The notes under the pieces are model-generated. The model was given only the letters and a program-made list of their open reading frames with translations. It was not told where the DNA came from and made no database searches. From Paenibacillus durus ATCC 35681 (GTDB lineage: Bacteria > Bacillota > Bacilli > Paenibacillales > Paenibacillaceae), in the NCBI RefSeq assembly GCF_000993825.1, contig NZ_CP011114.1, positions 372,001-436,000 on the forward strand: a stretch of DNA of 64,000 bases, written 5' to 3'. Of this stretch, positions 1-9,277 are shown piece by piece. Positions within the stretch are counted from its first letter, which is position 1, and every line of letters starts with the position of its first letter. Both the position numbers and the translations under genes were made by a program.

Positions 1-44
1 TTACTTGAGAGACTCCCATAAATTCAGGAGAAAGAGGTTGAGGA

Positions 45-3000
45 ATGAAGAGCAGGATTTCTTCCAAAATGTTTAAGCTGGGAATGGCCTTATTGATGAT
101 TTTCTCATTGCTGAGCGCGTCGTTTGCTCCGGGGGGACGGGTGTTTGCCGAGACAGCGGCTGCCAGTTATCAGGAAGCGGGCGTTACGGATGCCTTATAC
201 GCTGCGGACGCGGGTTTATCATCACAGCCGGTCAGTGTAACCGATGCCGTCTATTCTGCGGCCGAGTATATTCTGAAGCAGGGCGTAGCCTCGGATTGGC
301 AGGCAATCGGCTTGGCCCAGGCCGGGTATAAAGTGCCGGATTCCTACGGGGCCGCGCTTCAGAATACAGTAAAGAACGCAGGGGGGAATTTCTCCGCAGT
401 AACGGACTACGCCAGAATCGCTTTGGCAGTTAAGGCGATCGGCCAGGACCCGGCGAATTTCGCCGGCAGCAACCTGATTGCGGCCATTTATAACAACGAA
501 GGAATGTCCGGCCAAAGTCTAAACAATCCCGTCTATGGACTAATTGCACTGGATTCCGGCAGCTATACGGTGCCGTCCGATGCAAAATGGACCAGAGACA
601 AGCTCGTTCAAGAGATTCTGTCCGCACAAAATGTTGATGGGGGATTCCCTCTCAACGCCGGAGGACCAAGCGGGCCTGACACTACGGCCATGGCCTTGGC
701 CGCCCTATCTCCATACAAGAGCGAGCCTGCTGTTGCCACTGCGGGGGAAAGAGCGGTACAGTGGCTGTCCGCTCAGCAGAATGCGACTCACGGAGGCTAT
801 GGAGACAGCAGCGAAAGCGTCTCGCAGGCGATTATCGGGCTGACCGCATACGGCGTTGATCCAGCCGGTTCCGGCTTCACCAAGAACGGCAGCAATCTGA
901 TCAGCCGTTTGATGAGCTTCAGGGTAGCGGACGGAAGCTTCGCCCATACGCTAGGCGGAGGCAGCAACTCTCTAGCAACGGAGCAGGCGCTGCAGGCGCT
1001 GGTCGCCTACAACCTGTACAGCCGCGGCGGCGACAGCAACCTGTATGATTTTATCGATAATCCGCCTGCCGTGCACCCGCTAGTCCATGTCACTGTAGCC
1101 ATCGAAGGACCAACGGCGTCCTTGGGCGAGGGCAGTGTGTACGGCAGCAGCGCTTTGGACGCGCTGAACAAGCTGGCGGAAGACAAGGGAATTGCAGTTG
1201 TTAGCAAAATGACCGCTTACGGCGCGTATATTACCGAAATAGCTGGCATCAAAGAGAAGAAGTACGGCGGCTATGACGGCTGGATGTATATTGTCCAGCG
1301 CGGCGGTCAATGGGTTAGCGGTTATGCCGCGATTAACGACTTTGCGCTTCAGGACGGAGACCGGCTCTATGTCTATTATGGAGACTATGGTGTCACCCAA
1401 CTGGTGGATTCCGTAACATTCTCGCCGCTTCAGCCGAAGGAAGGCAAGCCTCTGGAAGTAACGGTTCATAAAAAGACATGGGACTTAAACGGAAATCCTG
1501 TAGTCGCGGCGGCTTCTGGCGTCTCCGTCTCCATCGGCGGCAAAACGGCTGTTACGAACGACCAGGGCATAGCGTCCTTTGGAACCGATCTGACGCCCGG
1601 AACGCAGGCGCTCCAAATTACCGGCTATCAGGACAATGCCGCGCCGACAGTAGTGCGTTACACCGGGACGGCTGCGGTTCTGCCGAAGGAAGTGCCGGTG
1701 TCTTTGGCGGTAGAAGGACCGCAGGGAACGCTTGCAGAAGGCCCGGTAGGTGCATCTAATGCGCTTGAGGCGCTGCAACGGCTGGCTGAAGCCAAACACA
1801 TTGCGCTGGATATTACGCAATCGTCGTTCGGCAGCTTTATTAGCGGCATTGGCGGAATCAGCGGCGACATGAACAACTGGTGGTCGTTTGTCGTTCAGCG
1901 CGGCGGCCAGTGGATTTATCCGAGCGTAGGAATAGGCGACTTCGAACTTCAGGTTTCGGACAAGGTGCTGGTCTATTACGGCGGCTACTCGACCCAGGTT
2001 GTCCAATCGTTGGAGCTGTCGCCTTCACAGCCCCAGCCGGGGCAGGATTTTGCGATTAAAGTCAATCAGGTTCAATGGGTGTGGAATAACGCAACCTTCA
2101 GTTCTGATCCTGTTACTTCACTGGCTGTAGGCGCGAAGGTAAGTGTTGGCGGACAGACGGCAGAAACGAACGACGAGGGCATTGCTTCATTTAATGCCCT
2201 CTCGGCGGGAAGCTATACGGTTGAAGTGACGGGTTACCAGGCGGGCGGTGCGCCAAGTTTGGTGCGATATACGCGGCAGCTGGCCATTTCCGCACCGCCG
2301 GCGGTATCCAAGGCGACCCTTTCCGTTGTCGGAGACAGCGCGAGAGGAACGATTCTTCCAAGTACCTCCGTTACCCTAAGCAACGGAGACACTCCTTACA
2401 GTCTGCTTGTCCGGACGCTTGGCAGCGGCAAAGTAGGGGCGCGGCCAATTTCGGGAAGCGAATATGTCTATTCGATTGACGGTCTGGCCGAATATGACGG
2501 AGGCCCCGAGAGTGGCTGGAAGTATTTCGTCAATGGAAACGAACCGTCTGTCAGCGCCGATAAGTATATGCTTCAGGCCGGAGACGAGGTGCTGTGGAAA
2601 TATGTCACCTCTTCGTCGGAAACGGCGGTCGGCGGCGCTTCAGGCGCAGCGGGCGTCGCACCTTCGGGTGTGGCGATCACTTCCGCCAATACGCTGCCGC
2701 TGAGTCAGGTTGGCGCAACAACGGCTGTCAGCGGCACGCCGATGACGGCGGCGAAATCCGCCGAACTCGGCAAGACGCTGGCGGCGAACAGCGTATCCTT
2801 GGCGCAGCTGGCTACACCGGCGGGCGCTGTTCTGAAGGATGCGGCGGGCGAGGTGCAACTGCAAATTCCAGCGGGAGCGGTGGAAGGAGGTGCCGTTACC
2901 ATCAATGTGCAGGAGCAGCCTTCATCCCGGCCGGAGCTGGTGTCCGGCTTGTACGAATTCACGCCAAACGGAACGAAATTTGCGAAGCCTACGGATTTGT

Positions 3001-4568
3001 CCATCCAAATTCCCGTTGGTGCGCGCTATCCGCAAAATCTGGCGCTGGCCTGGCTGGATGAAAAGGCCAATCAATGGATTCCGGTTCCGGCTGTGCTGGA
3101 TCTGTCGACGGGAACGATTACCGGCAAAGTGAGTCATTTTACCAAATATGCCGTAATCGACCGCAGTAAATGGGAGGCAGCCGGAAGTGAAGTGAAAGCC
3201 GATATTTCGGCAGCGGCGAAATGGATCTTGTCGGCGGGAGAACTTAGCGACTGGCAGGCCTTCGGCTTGGCCCGTTCCGGCAATGCGCTTCCGTCAGGAT
3301 ATCTGGCAGGTGCGCTGAGACAAATATCGGAGAGCAAGGGCGAATTCCGCAAGGTGACCGATTACGAACGGTTGGTGCTCTCAATCGCCGCTGCTGGCGG
3401 AGATCCGAGAAATGCGGCGGGATATGATCTAATCGCCAAAATCTATAATAACAAGAACCTCACGAACCAGGGCAGCAATGGACCAATCTTTGCGCTTCTT
3501 GCGCTGGATAGCGGAAACTATTCCGTTCCAGCGGATGCGGCATGGACCAAGGTGAAGCTGGTTCAGTGGATATTGGATGTACAGAACACGGACGGAGGCT
3601 TCCCGCTGACTAAGGGCGGCGAGAGCAACGTGGACCTTACCGCGATGGCGGTTGCCGCACTGTCGGCGCACAAGGAAGAAGCCGGCGCGCAGGCAGCCGT
3701 CGATAAAGCGGTGGCCTGGCTCTCGGCGCAGCAGCTTGAAGACGGCGGCTACAAGCTGTCCGGCGAAGAGAACAGCGAAAGCGTAGCACAGGTTATCATC
3801 GCCCTCTCCGCAGCGGACATTGGACCGGGTGATGTCCGGTTTGTCAAGGCGAAGGGAAGCCTGCTGAGCAATCTGGCAACGTTCAAACGCAGCGACGGCG
3901 GCTATGCGCATACGGTGAATGGCGGCAGCAGCGGGCTGGCGACCGAGCAGGCCCTGCTTGCCCTGACGGCGTATGACCTGTATCTGAACGGAAAAGGAAA
4001 GCTGTACAGCTTGACGGATGCCCCGGCAGCAGCCGGAATCGTATTCGCCGACGAGCATCAAATCTCAGTATGGGCGCTGTCTTCGGTGCATGAAGCTTTT
4101 GACAAAAAGCTGATGGAAGGCGTAGGCGGAGCAAATCCGTCGTTCGCGCCGAAATCGGCGATTACCCGGGCGCAGTTTGCAGCCCTGCTCGTCAGATTAA
4201 CCGGCAATACGCCTGCCGCTTCTACGGCGGTTTCCGGATTTGACGACGTAAAATCCGATTCATGGTATTATGGATATGTGATGAAAGCCAAAGAGCTTGG
4301 CGTAATCGACGGAGTAACGGCTGCTTCGTTCAAGCCGAACCAGTCCGTCAGCCGCCAGGATATGGCGGTAATGATTGCGCGGGCTTACAAGCTGGCTCCT
4401 TCGTCCAAGGCATCCTTCAAGGACGGTGCTGTAATCGGCAATTACGCGGTTGACGCCGTGAACGCGGTCACGGAGAAGGGGTACATGACCGGCTTCGCGG
4501 GTTCATTTGATCCAAGCGGCGTCGTCACGCGGGAAATGGCGGCGGTTGTGGCGGTCAGACTGCCGTAG
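45..4568 (+). CDS. SLH-anchored transcobalamin-like surface protein (alpha-barrel + 3 DUF4430 + SLH)
   Basis: A 1507-residue exported protein. Residues 1-35 form a signal peptide ending at VFA-ET. Residues about 64-345 and again 1055-1328 are two copies of an alpha/alpha-barrel-type repeat region (terpenoid-cyclase/prenyltransferase-like, with DGGFPL, SESVSQ and LATEQAL motifs). Between them are three DUF4430/transcobalamin C-terminal-like domains at about 348-450, 550-650 and 756-856; the first two share VQRGGQW and a YYGxY end. Small beta domains with TNDxGIASF follow the first two, and a ZU5-like segment lies at about 928-1036. Three SLH motifs (1332-1507) should bind secondary cell-wall polymer. 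The barrel plus DUF4430 pairing is the architecture of animal intrinsic factor and transcobalamin. It precedes a DUF4430 lipoprotein and an ECF transporter, so a substrate-capturing role, perhaps for a cobamide, is inferred. RBS AGGAGAAAGAGG lies just upstream. Ligand specificity is not proven. Confidence 0.85.
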   Translation: MKSRISSKMFKLGMALLMIFSLLSASFAPGGRVFAETAAASYQEAGVTDALYAADAGLSSQPVSVTDAVYSAAEYILKQGVASDWQAIGLAQAGYKVPDSYGAALQNTVKNAGGNFSAVTDYARIALAVKAIGQDPANFAGSNLIAAIYNNEGMSGQSLNNPVYGLIALDSGSYTVPSDAKWTRDKLVQEILSAQNVDGGFPLNAGGPSGPDTTAMALAALSPYKSEPAVATAGERAVQWLSAQQNATHGGYGDSSESVSQAIIGLTAYGVDPAGSGFTKNGSNLISRLMSFRVADGSFAHTLGGGSNSLATEQALQALVAYNLYSRGGDSNLYDFIDNPPAVHPLVHVTVAIEGPTASLGEGSVYGSSALDALNKLAEDKGIAVVSKMTAYGAYITEIAGIKEKKYGGYDGWMYIVQRGGQWVSGYAAINDFALQDGDRLYVYYGDYGVTQLVDSVTFSPLQPKEGKPLEVTVHKKTWDLNGNPVVAAASGVSVSIGGKTAVTNDQGIASFGTDLTPGTQALQITGYQDNAAPTVVRYTGTAAVLPKEVPVSLAVEGPQGTLAEGPVGASNALEALQRLAEAKHIALDITQSSFGSFISGIGGISGDMNNWWSFVVQRGGQWIYPSVGIGDFELQVSDKVLVYYGGYSTQVVQSLELSPSQPQPGQDFAIKVNQVQWVWNNATFSSDPVTSLAVGAKVSVGGQTAETNDEGIASFNALSAGSYTVEVTGYQAGGAPSLVRYTRQLAISAPPAVSKATLSVVGDSARGTILPSTSVTLSNGDTPYSLLVRTLGSGKVGARPISGSEYVYSIDGLAEYDGGPESGWKYFVNGNEPSVSADKYMLQAGDEVLWKYVTSSSETAVGGASGAAGVAPSGVAITSANTLPLSQVGATTAVSGTPMTAAKSAELGKTLAANSVSLAQLATPAGAVLKDAAGEVQLQIPAGAVEGGAVTINVQEQPSSRPELVSGLYEFTPNGTKFAKPTDLSIQIPVGARYPQNLALAWLDEKANQWIPVPAVLDLSTGTITGKVSHFTKYAVIDRSKWEAAGSEVKADISAAAKWILSAGELSDWQAFGLARSGNALPSGYLAGALRQISESKGEFRKVTDYERLVLSIAAAGGDPRNAAGYDLIAKIYNNKNLTNQGSNGPIFALLALDSGNYSVPADAAWTKVKLVQWILDVQNTDGGFPLTKGGESNVDLTAMAVAALSAHKEEAGAQAAVDKAVAWLSAQQLEDGGYKLSGEENSESVAQVIIALSAADIGPGDVRFVKAKGSLLSNLATFKRSDGGYAHTVNGGSSGLATEQALLALTAYDLYLNGKGKLYSLTDAPAAAGIVFADEHQISVWALSSVHEAFDKKLMEGVGGANPSFAPKSAITRAQFAALLVRLTGNTPAASTAVSGFDDVKSDSWYYGYVMKAKELGVIDGVTAASFKPNQSVSRQDMAVMIARAYKLAPSSKASFKDGAVIGNYAVDAVNAVTEKGYMTGFAGSFDPSGVVTREMAAVVAVRLP

Positions 4569-4967
4569 TCTGCCGGAGGGAGCCGCTGATGGAGCGGCTG
4601 GACGCTGCGATTGTCTGCGGGGGCAGTGCCTCGCGCTTGATCGGCAACCTTAGAAAAGGGCCCGATCTCAGGTAAACCGATGATACAAGCAGGAAAATGT
4701 CCCCTTTATTTTTGCTAAAAGGATGTTTACGGTTGATCGAACTGGAAAAACTCCGGTTAATCGGCCGGTTTTCCTTGGTTTCGGGCTAATCCCCCGAATT
4801 TAGATGGAGATTTTCCCGTTTGATCTTCCCGGCGGACCTTGTACTGATGGATAAGCGGGAGAAATTCCGCTCTGTCCATTCCGAATGGAATCATACAAGC
4901 ATTAATACAATGAACGGGGGCGCTCTGCTGCCCTCGTTCTTTCCCTTTAGACGGAGGTGTTCCAATT
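4569..4967. other. 399-base intergenic gap, no gene seen
   Basis: There is no plausible coding frame with a ribosome binding site. It contains a hairpin around 4753-4776 (GGAAAA ... TTTTCC arms with inner CCGG/CCGG), a second hairpin near 4854-4874 (AGCGG ... CCGCT) and the palindrome CCATTCCGAATGG near 4878-4890. No hairpin is followed by a clear T-run. I looked for the conserved cobalamin-riboswitch core and did not find it. The ribosome binding site of the next gene (ACGGAGGTG) is at 4951-4959. Confidence 0.5.
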
Positions 4968-5858
4968 ATGATGTCAATCCGAACAGCGGGCGCCCGCTCC
5001 ATAGCGCCCCTTCTGCTGGCAGCCGCGCTGCTGCTGGCCGGCTGCGCGCCGGGCCATGACAAGGCGGCGGCAACGACTCCGCCGCCAAGCCCCGCCGCCG
5101 GTCAAGCCCCCGGCGGCACCACAGTCCCGGCTTCGGCTCTGCCCGAAGCCGGGACAGGCGCTCCCGGCGCAAGTCCTGCGCCGGGCAGCGCAGCAGCGGC
5201 TGCATCCGCCGCTGCGCCAGCCTCGGCCGGGCCTTCCGCTGAAGCGGCCCGGCCAGCGTCTCCCGGCGCTTCGCAGACGCCGGGAGACCGCGCCGCCGCG
5301 CCGTCGGCGGCGGCGCAAACCGCCGGGGCCGCTTCGCCCGGCCCGGCGTCCAAGAGCACGCAGCCGCCCACTGCGGCGGCTGCCCCGCAGGCTGCGCCGA
5401 AGCCGCCTGCGGCCGTGAAACCGGCCGCCCCGGCGCAGCCGAAGCCTGCGGCGACGGCGGCCAGCCCGTCGCCGTCACCGTCATCCGGCGGCGACCGGCC
5501 CGCCGCCGAGCAAGCCGCCGCCGTCACAATGTCCATTGTCGGCGACGATGAGGCGGGGACCATTCTGCCGCCCACCTCGGTAGAGGTAGAGGAGGGCGAC
5601 AGCGCGCTGGATGTGCTGAAGCGGGTCACCCGGCAGCACAAAATCCAGATGGAATACAGCGGCGCAAGCGCCGCCGGTTACGTTGAAGGTATCAGTAACC
5701 TGTACGAGATGGACAAGGGCGCGGAGAGCGGCTGGATGTACCGCGTGAACGGCAAGTTCCCGAGCGAGAGCGCCGGGGCTTACCGGCTGAAGCCGGGAGA
5801 TACGATCGAATGGCTGTATACGCTCGATATGGGCAAGGATCTGGAAGCCTCAAGATGA
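4968..5858 (+). CDS. DUF4430 (transcobalamin-like) lipoprotein with Ala/Pro-rich stalk
   Basis: A 296-residue predicted lipoprotein. A short hydrophobic leader ends in the lipobox LLAGC, with the lipidated Cys at 26. Residues about 30-180 are almost only Ala, Pro, Ser and Gly, which suggests an extended stalk through the wall. Residues about 185-290 form one DUF4430 domain (SIVGDDEAGTILPPTSVEV, ESGWMYRVNG, LKPGDTIEWLYT), closest in style to the third DUF4430 domain of the upstream SLH protein. The GGAGG at 4953-4957 supports the start; a second ATG three bases on is equally possible. Its stop overlaps the start of ecfT (ATGA), so it is translationally coupled to the transporter. The likely role is a membrane-tethered receptor passing the ligand to the ECF S component; the ligand is inferred only. 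Confidence 0.82.
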   Translation: MMSIRTAGARSIAPLLLAAALLLAGCAPGHDKAAATTPPPSPAAGQAPGGTTVPASALPEAGTGAPGASPAPGSAAAAASAAAPASAGPSAEAARPASPGASQTPGDRAAAPSAAAQTAGAASPGPASKSTQPPTAAAAPQAAPKPPAAVKPAAPAQPKPAATAASPSPSPSSGGDRPAAEQAAAVTMSIVGDDEAGTILPPTSVEVEEGDSALDVLKRVTRQHKIQMEYSGASAAGYVEGISNLYEMDKGAESGWMYRVNGKFPSESAGAYRLKPGDTIEWLYTLDMGKDLEASR

Positions 5859-6796
5859 GCGGCTTCCGGTCCATGCATCCGGGGGTGGCCGTCGTCTATT
5901 ACGCCGGGCTGCTGCTGTTCACACTGCTGCTGTTTCATCCGGTATTCCTGATGACCGAAACTCTGGCCCTGCTCAGTCTGATGCTGCTGCAGGGACAGGG
6001 GCGGCGGATAGCGGGCAGCCTGGCTTTTTGCCTGATTATCGCTGTTCCCGCCGCCTTGCTGAACCCGCTGTTCTCACACAGAGGAGCCGTCATCCTGTTT
6101 TATTTCATGGACCAGCCGATTACCCTTGAAGCCGTGCTGTACGGGCTGATGATGATGGTTGTGCTGATCGCGGTGTTTATTATTTTTCTTTCGTACAACT
6201 ATACGATAACACCGGATAAATTCATGTACCTGTTCGCATCTGCCGCTCCCAAAAGCGCCCTGCTTGCGCTCATGACGCTCCGCTTCATCCCGCTGTTTCA
6301 GCGGCGGCTGCGCCGGATTGCGCTGATTCAGGGCGCGCGCGGCGTTTCGGTCCGCGAGGGCAGTCTGCGCTCGCGCATGGCGGACGGGATGACGCTGCTG
6401 AAGACGCTGCTGACCTGGTCGCTGGAGGAAGCGTTGCAGACTGCCGACTCGATGAAAGCGCGCGGGTACGGCATCCGCCGCCGAAGCTCCTATGCGGTAC
6501 ATAGACTTGACCGGAGGGATATTTGGGTCCTGGCGGGGCTGGGAGCCGGCGCACTAGGTACCCTGTGGGGCTGGTCTCAAGGATACGGCCTGCTGATGCT
6601 GTATCCCCGGATGAGGCCGCCGGTATTTAGCTGGCAGGAAGCGGTGATGTACGCCGCCTTTTGCCTATTCGCAGGGCTTCCCCTCTGGGTGGAAGGAAAG
6701 GAGAAATGGTTATGGAGATCGTCCGCGCGCAGGAGCTGTCCTTCCGCTACCCCGGGGAAGAAAGGGCTTCACTGGACGGGCTATCCTTTGGAATAA
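5855..6796 (+). CDS. ecfT: ECF transporter transmembrane subunit EcfT
   Basis: The energy-coupling-factor T subunit (CbiQ family), which joins the ATPases to the substrate-binding S protein in the membrane. It has 313 residues with several hydrophobic segments (about 10-90, 215-240, 270-285). Two Ala-Arg-Gly coupling motifs are visible, QGARGVS near residue 160 and MKARGYG near 202, typical of the coupling helices that dock on the ATPases. The start is the ATG overlapping the upstream stop (ATGA); a longer in-frame version from 5810 would run far into the lipoprotein gene. The reading frame runs about 85 bases into the next gene, adding a basic tail (KEKWLWRSSARRS) that may not matter for function. 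Confidence 0.85.
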   Translation: MSGFRSMHPGVAVVYYAGLLLFTLLLFHPVFLMTETLALLSLMLLQGQGRRIAGSLAFCLIIAVPAALLNPLFSHRGAVILFYFMDQPITLEAVLYGLMMMVVLIAVFIIFLSYNYTITPDKFMYLFASAAPKSALLALMTLRFIPLFQRRLRRIALIQGARGVSVREGSLRSRMADGMTLLKTLLTWSLEEALQTADSMKARGYGIRRRSSYAVHRLDRRDIWVLAGLGAGALGTLWGWSQGYGLLMLYPRMRPPVFSWQEAVMYAAFCLFAGLPLWVEGKEKWLWRSSARRSCPSATPGKKGLHWTGYPLE

Positions 6797-8562
6797 AAGA
6801 AGGCGAGTTCGTCGTTCTTTGCGGCCCATCGGGCAGCGGCAAAACGACGCTGCTGAGGCATTTGAAGCGGGAGCTGACACCAGTGGGAGAGGGGAGCGGC
6901 GCGGTTTTTTACCGGGGCCGGGAGCTTTCACAGCTATCGCCGGAGACTGCGGCCGGGGAAATCGGCATGGTCTTCCAGAATCCGGAGGCGCAGATCGTGA
7001 TGGAGACGGTATGGCAGGAGCTTGCCTTTTCCATGGAAAATATGGGTCTGTCCCCGTCTGTCATGCGCGGCAGGCTGGCGGAAATGGCCGGGCTGTTCGG
7101 TCTGGAGCCTCTGTTGTACAAGCCGGTGCACGAATTGTCCGGCGGGCAGAAGCAGCTTGTCAATCTGGCCTCCGTCCTCCTGCTGCATCCCCGGCTGCTG
7201 CTGCTGGACGAGCCGACCTCCCAGCTTGATCCCGTGGCGGCGCGCGAGTTCATTTATTTGCTGCGCCGCCTGAACGAGGAGCTGGCGATGACGGTTATTT
7301 TAAGCGAGCACCGTCTGGAAGAAGCGCTGCCGCTGGCGGACCGTGTGCTGCTGATGGAGAACGGCAGGCTTGCGGCTGACGGCAGTCCCCGTGAAATTGT
7401 GCGGGCAGCAGGGAGCGGGCTAGGTGAAGGGCGTCACGCCTATCTGCCGGCCGCTTCGCGCCTGTACCTGGCGCTGTCTTCCGGGTCTGCCGATGTACGG
7501 CCGGATACGATTCCGCTGACCGTACGGGAGGGCAAACGCTGGCTGGAGTCGGCCATCGAAGAAGAGCAATCGACGCGGCTGGTCTCTGCGACCGGGCCCG
7601 CCTCGGGCATTGACCGCCAAGCGACGAAAGCGTCCGGTCCAACTCGGATAGACGCGGACCGGCTGGACCGGCTAGGCGGGAGCAGCATAGGCAACATGCA
7701 TGAAGAAGTAGGGCCCGGGGAGAACAAGAGGATTGGAATTTCATCCCCCCGGTCCGTTTCCGGCTCTTTCGCGCGGAGGGTCCAGTCATCCCGTGACGGG
7801 GAGGCCCTGCTGGAATGCCGGGAAGTAACCTTCCGATATGAGAAGGACGGTCCGGAAATATTGAGGAAGCTGGATTTCTCGCTGCACCGGGGGGAGCTTA
7901 CCGCTATTCTTGGCGGTAACGGCGCGGGCAAGTCCACACTGCTGCAGCTGATGGCCGGGCTGCTTAAGCCGCAGCGGGGCCGGGCGGCGCTGCCAAAAGG
8001 CGTCACCGCAGGCTACCTAGCGCAAAATCCGCTGCTGTATTTCAGCTATGACACGGTGTTAGAAGAACTGCGGCATATGGCGAAGTATGCGGGATTGTCC
8101 GTTTCGGAGAGCGAGCGGGAGATTGCCTCGCTGGTGGATGCCTTCGGACTTGGAGGTGTGCTCGGCAGCCATCCGCATGACATCAGTGGCGGCGAGCAGC
8201 AGAAGGCGGCGCTGGCTATGGTGCTGCTGCTGCAGCCGGATATTCTGCTGCTGGATGAGCCGACGAAGGGGCTTGATCCCGCCGCCAAGGAGCATTTGGC
8301 GGAACTGCTGAGAGCGCTGGCCGATTCCGGAACAAGCGTAACGTTCGTTACGCATGACGTCGAATTTGCGGCGCGGCACGCTTCCCGCTGCGCTATGCTA
8401 TTTGACGGGAGCATATCGGCGGAAGGGCCGCCGGAGGCTTTTTTCGGCGCGAATTATTTCTATACGACAGCCGTTAACCGGATGGTCCGCGATCGGCTGC
8501 CCCAAGCATTAACCGTTGAGGATGTGATGTCACAGTGGCACGAATTCGTTTCCCGGTCCTGA
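6712..8562 (+). CDS. Fused double ATP-binding subunit of the ECF transporter (EcfA1-A2 type)
   Basis: A cytoplasmic ATPase of 616 residues with two complete ABC domains in one chain, replacing the usual EcfA/EcfA' pair. Domain 1: Walker A GPSGSGKT (about 38-45), signature LSGGQ (about 142), Walker B LLLLDEPTSQLDP (about 162). Domain 2: Walker A GGNGAGKST (about 401), signature ISGGE (about 491), Walker B LLLDEPTKGLDP (about 513). They are joined by a low-complexity linker at about 255-365. The start was set at the ATG eight bases after AAAGGAG (6697-6703); an ATG at 6706 is in frame but too close. It overlaps ecfT upstream and the S component downstream, so the four genes form one operon with the lipoprotein gene. 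Confidence 0.9.
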   Translation: MEIVRAQELSFRYPGEERASLDGLSFGIKEGEFVVLCGPSGSGKTTLLRHLKRELTPVGEGSGAVFYRGRELSQLSPETAAGEIGMVFQNPEAQIVMETVWQELAFSMENMGLSPSVMRGRLAEMAGLFGLEPLLYKPVHELSGGQKQLVNLASVLLLHPRLLLLDEPTSQLDPVAAREFIYLLRRLNEELAMTVILSEHRLEEALPLADRVLLMENGRLAADGSPREIVRAAGSGLGEGRHAYLPAASRLYLALSSGSADVRPDTIPLTVREGKRWLESAIEEEQSTRLVSATGPASGIDRQATKASGPTRIDADRLDRLGGSSIGNMHEEVGPGENKRIGISSPRSVSGSFARRVQSSRDGEALLECREVTFRYEKDGPEILRKLDFSLHRGELTAILGGNGAGKSTLLQLMAGLLKPQRGRAALPKGVTAGYLAQNPLLYFSYDTVLEELRHMAKYAGLSVSESEREIASLVDAFGLGGVLGSHPHDISGGEQQKAALAMVLLLQPDILLLDEPTKGLDPAAKEHLAELLRALADSGTSVTFVTHDVEFAARHASRCAMLFDGSISAEGPPEAFFGANYFYTTAVNRMVRDRLPQALTVEDVMSQWHEFVSRS

Positions 8563-9218
8563 TTGCGCTTGGCCTGTTTATAGGCGGGCTCGCGCTGTCC
8601 TCCGCGCTCAAGGACCGCCACTATCTGCTGCTGAGCCTGGTGCTGCTCTGCGCCGCGCTGCTTCCAATGTTCCTAAGGCTGGAACGCCGCAAGCTGGAGC
8701 CACGGGAGCTGGTGCTGCTTGCCGTTCTTGCCGCGATTGCCGCCGTCAGCCGCATTCCGTTCGCGGCCCTGCCCAGCGTTAAGCCGGTATCGGCCATTGT
8801 TATTCTGTCGGCGTACGTATTCGGGGCGGAAGCGGGCTTTCTGATCGGGGCGGTGGCCGCCCTTGTCTCGAATCTGTATTTCGGCCAGGGGCCGTGGACG
8901 CCGTGGCAGATGTTCGCCTGGGGGATGGCCGGGCTTACCGCCGGCTGGTTGCGGAACACGCGCTGGATGCGAACAAGACCCGGGCTGCTGCTGTTCGGTT
9001 TCATATGGGGATTTTTATTCGGGTGGATCATGAATATTTGGCATCTAATCGGTCTGCCCGATGCTTTCAGCCTGGGACTCGTGGCGACCGTATACACGGC
9101 CAGCTTCTATTTCGATTTGGCGCATGCGCTGTCCAACGTCGTCTTCCTGTCCATTTTGGCGGGAGGCTGGATCAAGGTGCTTGAACGTTTTCGCAAAAAA
9201 TACGGGCTGCTGCGTTAG
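8535..9218 (+). CDS. ECF transporter substrate-binding (S) component
   Basis: A membrane protein of 227 residues with about six hydrophobic segments. It starts at a GTG inside the end of the ATPase gene (28-base overlap), which fits translational coupling. Segments such as SAYVFGAEAGFLIGAVAAL, SNLYFGQGPWTPWQM (about 112-126) and GFIWGFLFGWIMNIWHL resemble the CbrT/HmpT-like S components of ECF transporters, which bind vitamins or their precursors. The two DUF4430 proteins upstream make a cobamide-type substrate the leading guess, but sequence alone does not settle it. A rho-independent terminator follows directly. Confidence 0.8.
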   Translation: MARIRFPVLIALGLFIGGLALSSALKDRHYLLLSLVLLCAALLPMFLRLERRKLEPRELVLLAVLAAIAAVSRIPFAALPSVKPVSAIVILSAYVFGAEAGFLIGAVAALVSNLYFGQGPWTPWQMFAWGMAGLTAGWLRNTRWMRTRPGLLLFGFIWGFLFGWIMNIWHLIGLPDAFSLGLVATVYTASFYFDLAHALSNVVFLSILAGGWIKVLERFRKKYGLLR

Positions 9219-9241
9219 AGAAATTCTGACGTGTCCATGAC

Positions 9242-9277
9242 AAGCCGGCGGATCATTGATCCGCGCGGCTTTTTTTG
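9242..9277 (+). terminator. Rho-independent terminator of the ECF operon
   Basis: The stem AGCCGGCGGATCA pairs with TGATCCGCGCGGCT and is followed by a run of seven T, 24 bases after the S-component stop. Confidence 0.9.

Noticed and set aside
4569..4967. Possible cobalamin riboswitch between the SLH protein and the lipoprotein genes
   Set aside because: The conserved core elements of the AdoCbl riboswitch were not found on either strand; any such element would have to lie before base 1.
4974..5641. Several long open frames in all directions over the lipoprotein gene
   Set aside because: They result from extreme GC content; only the plus frame has lipobox, DUF4430 domain and ribosome binding site.
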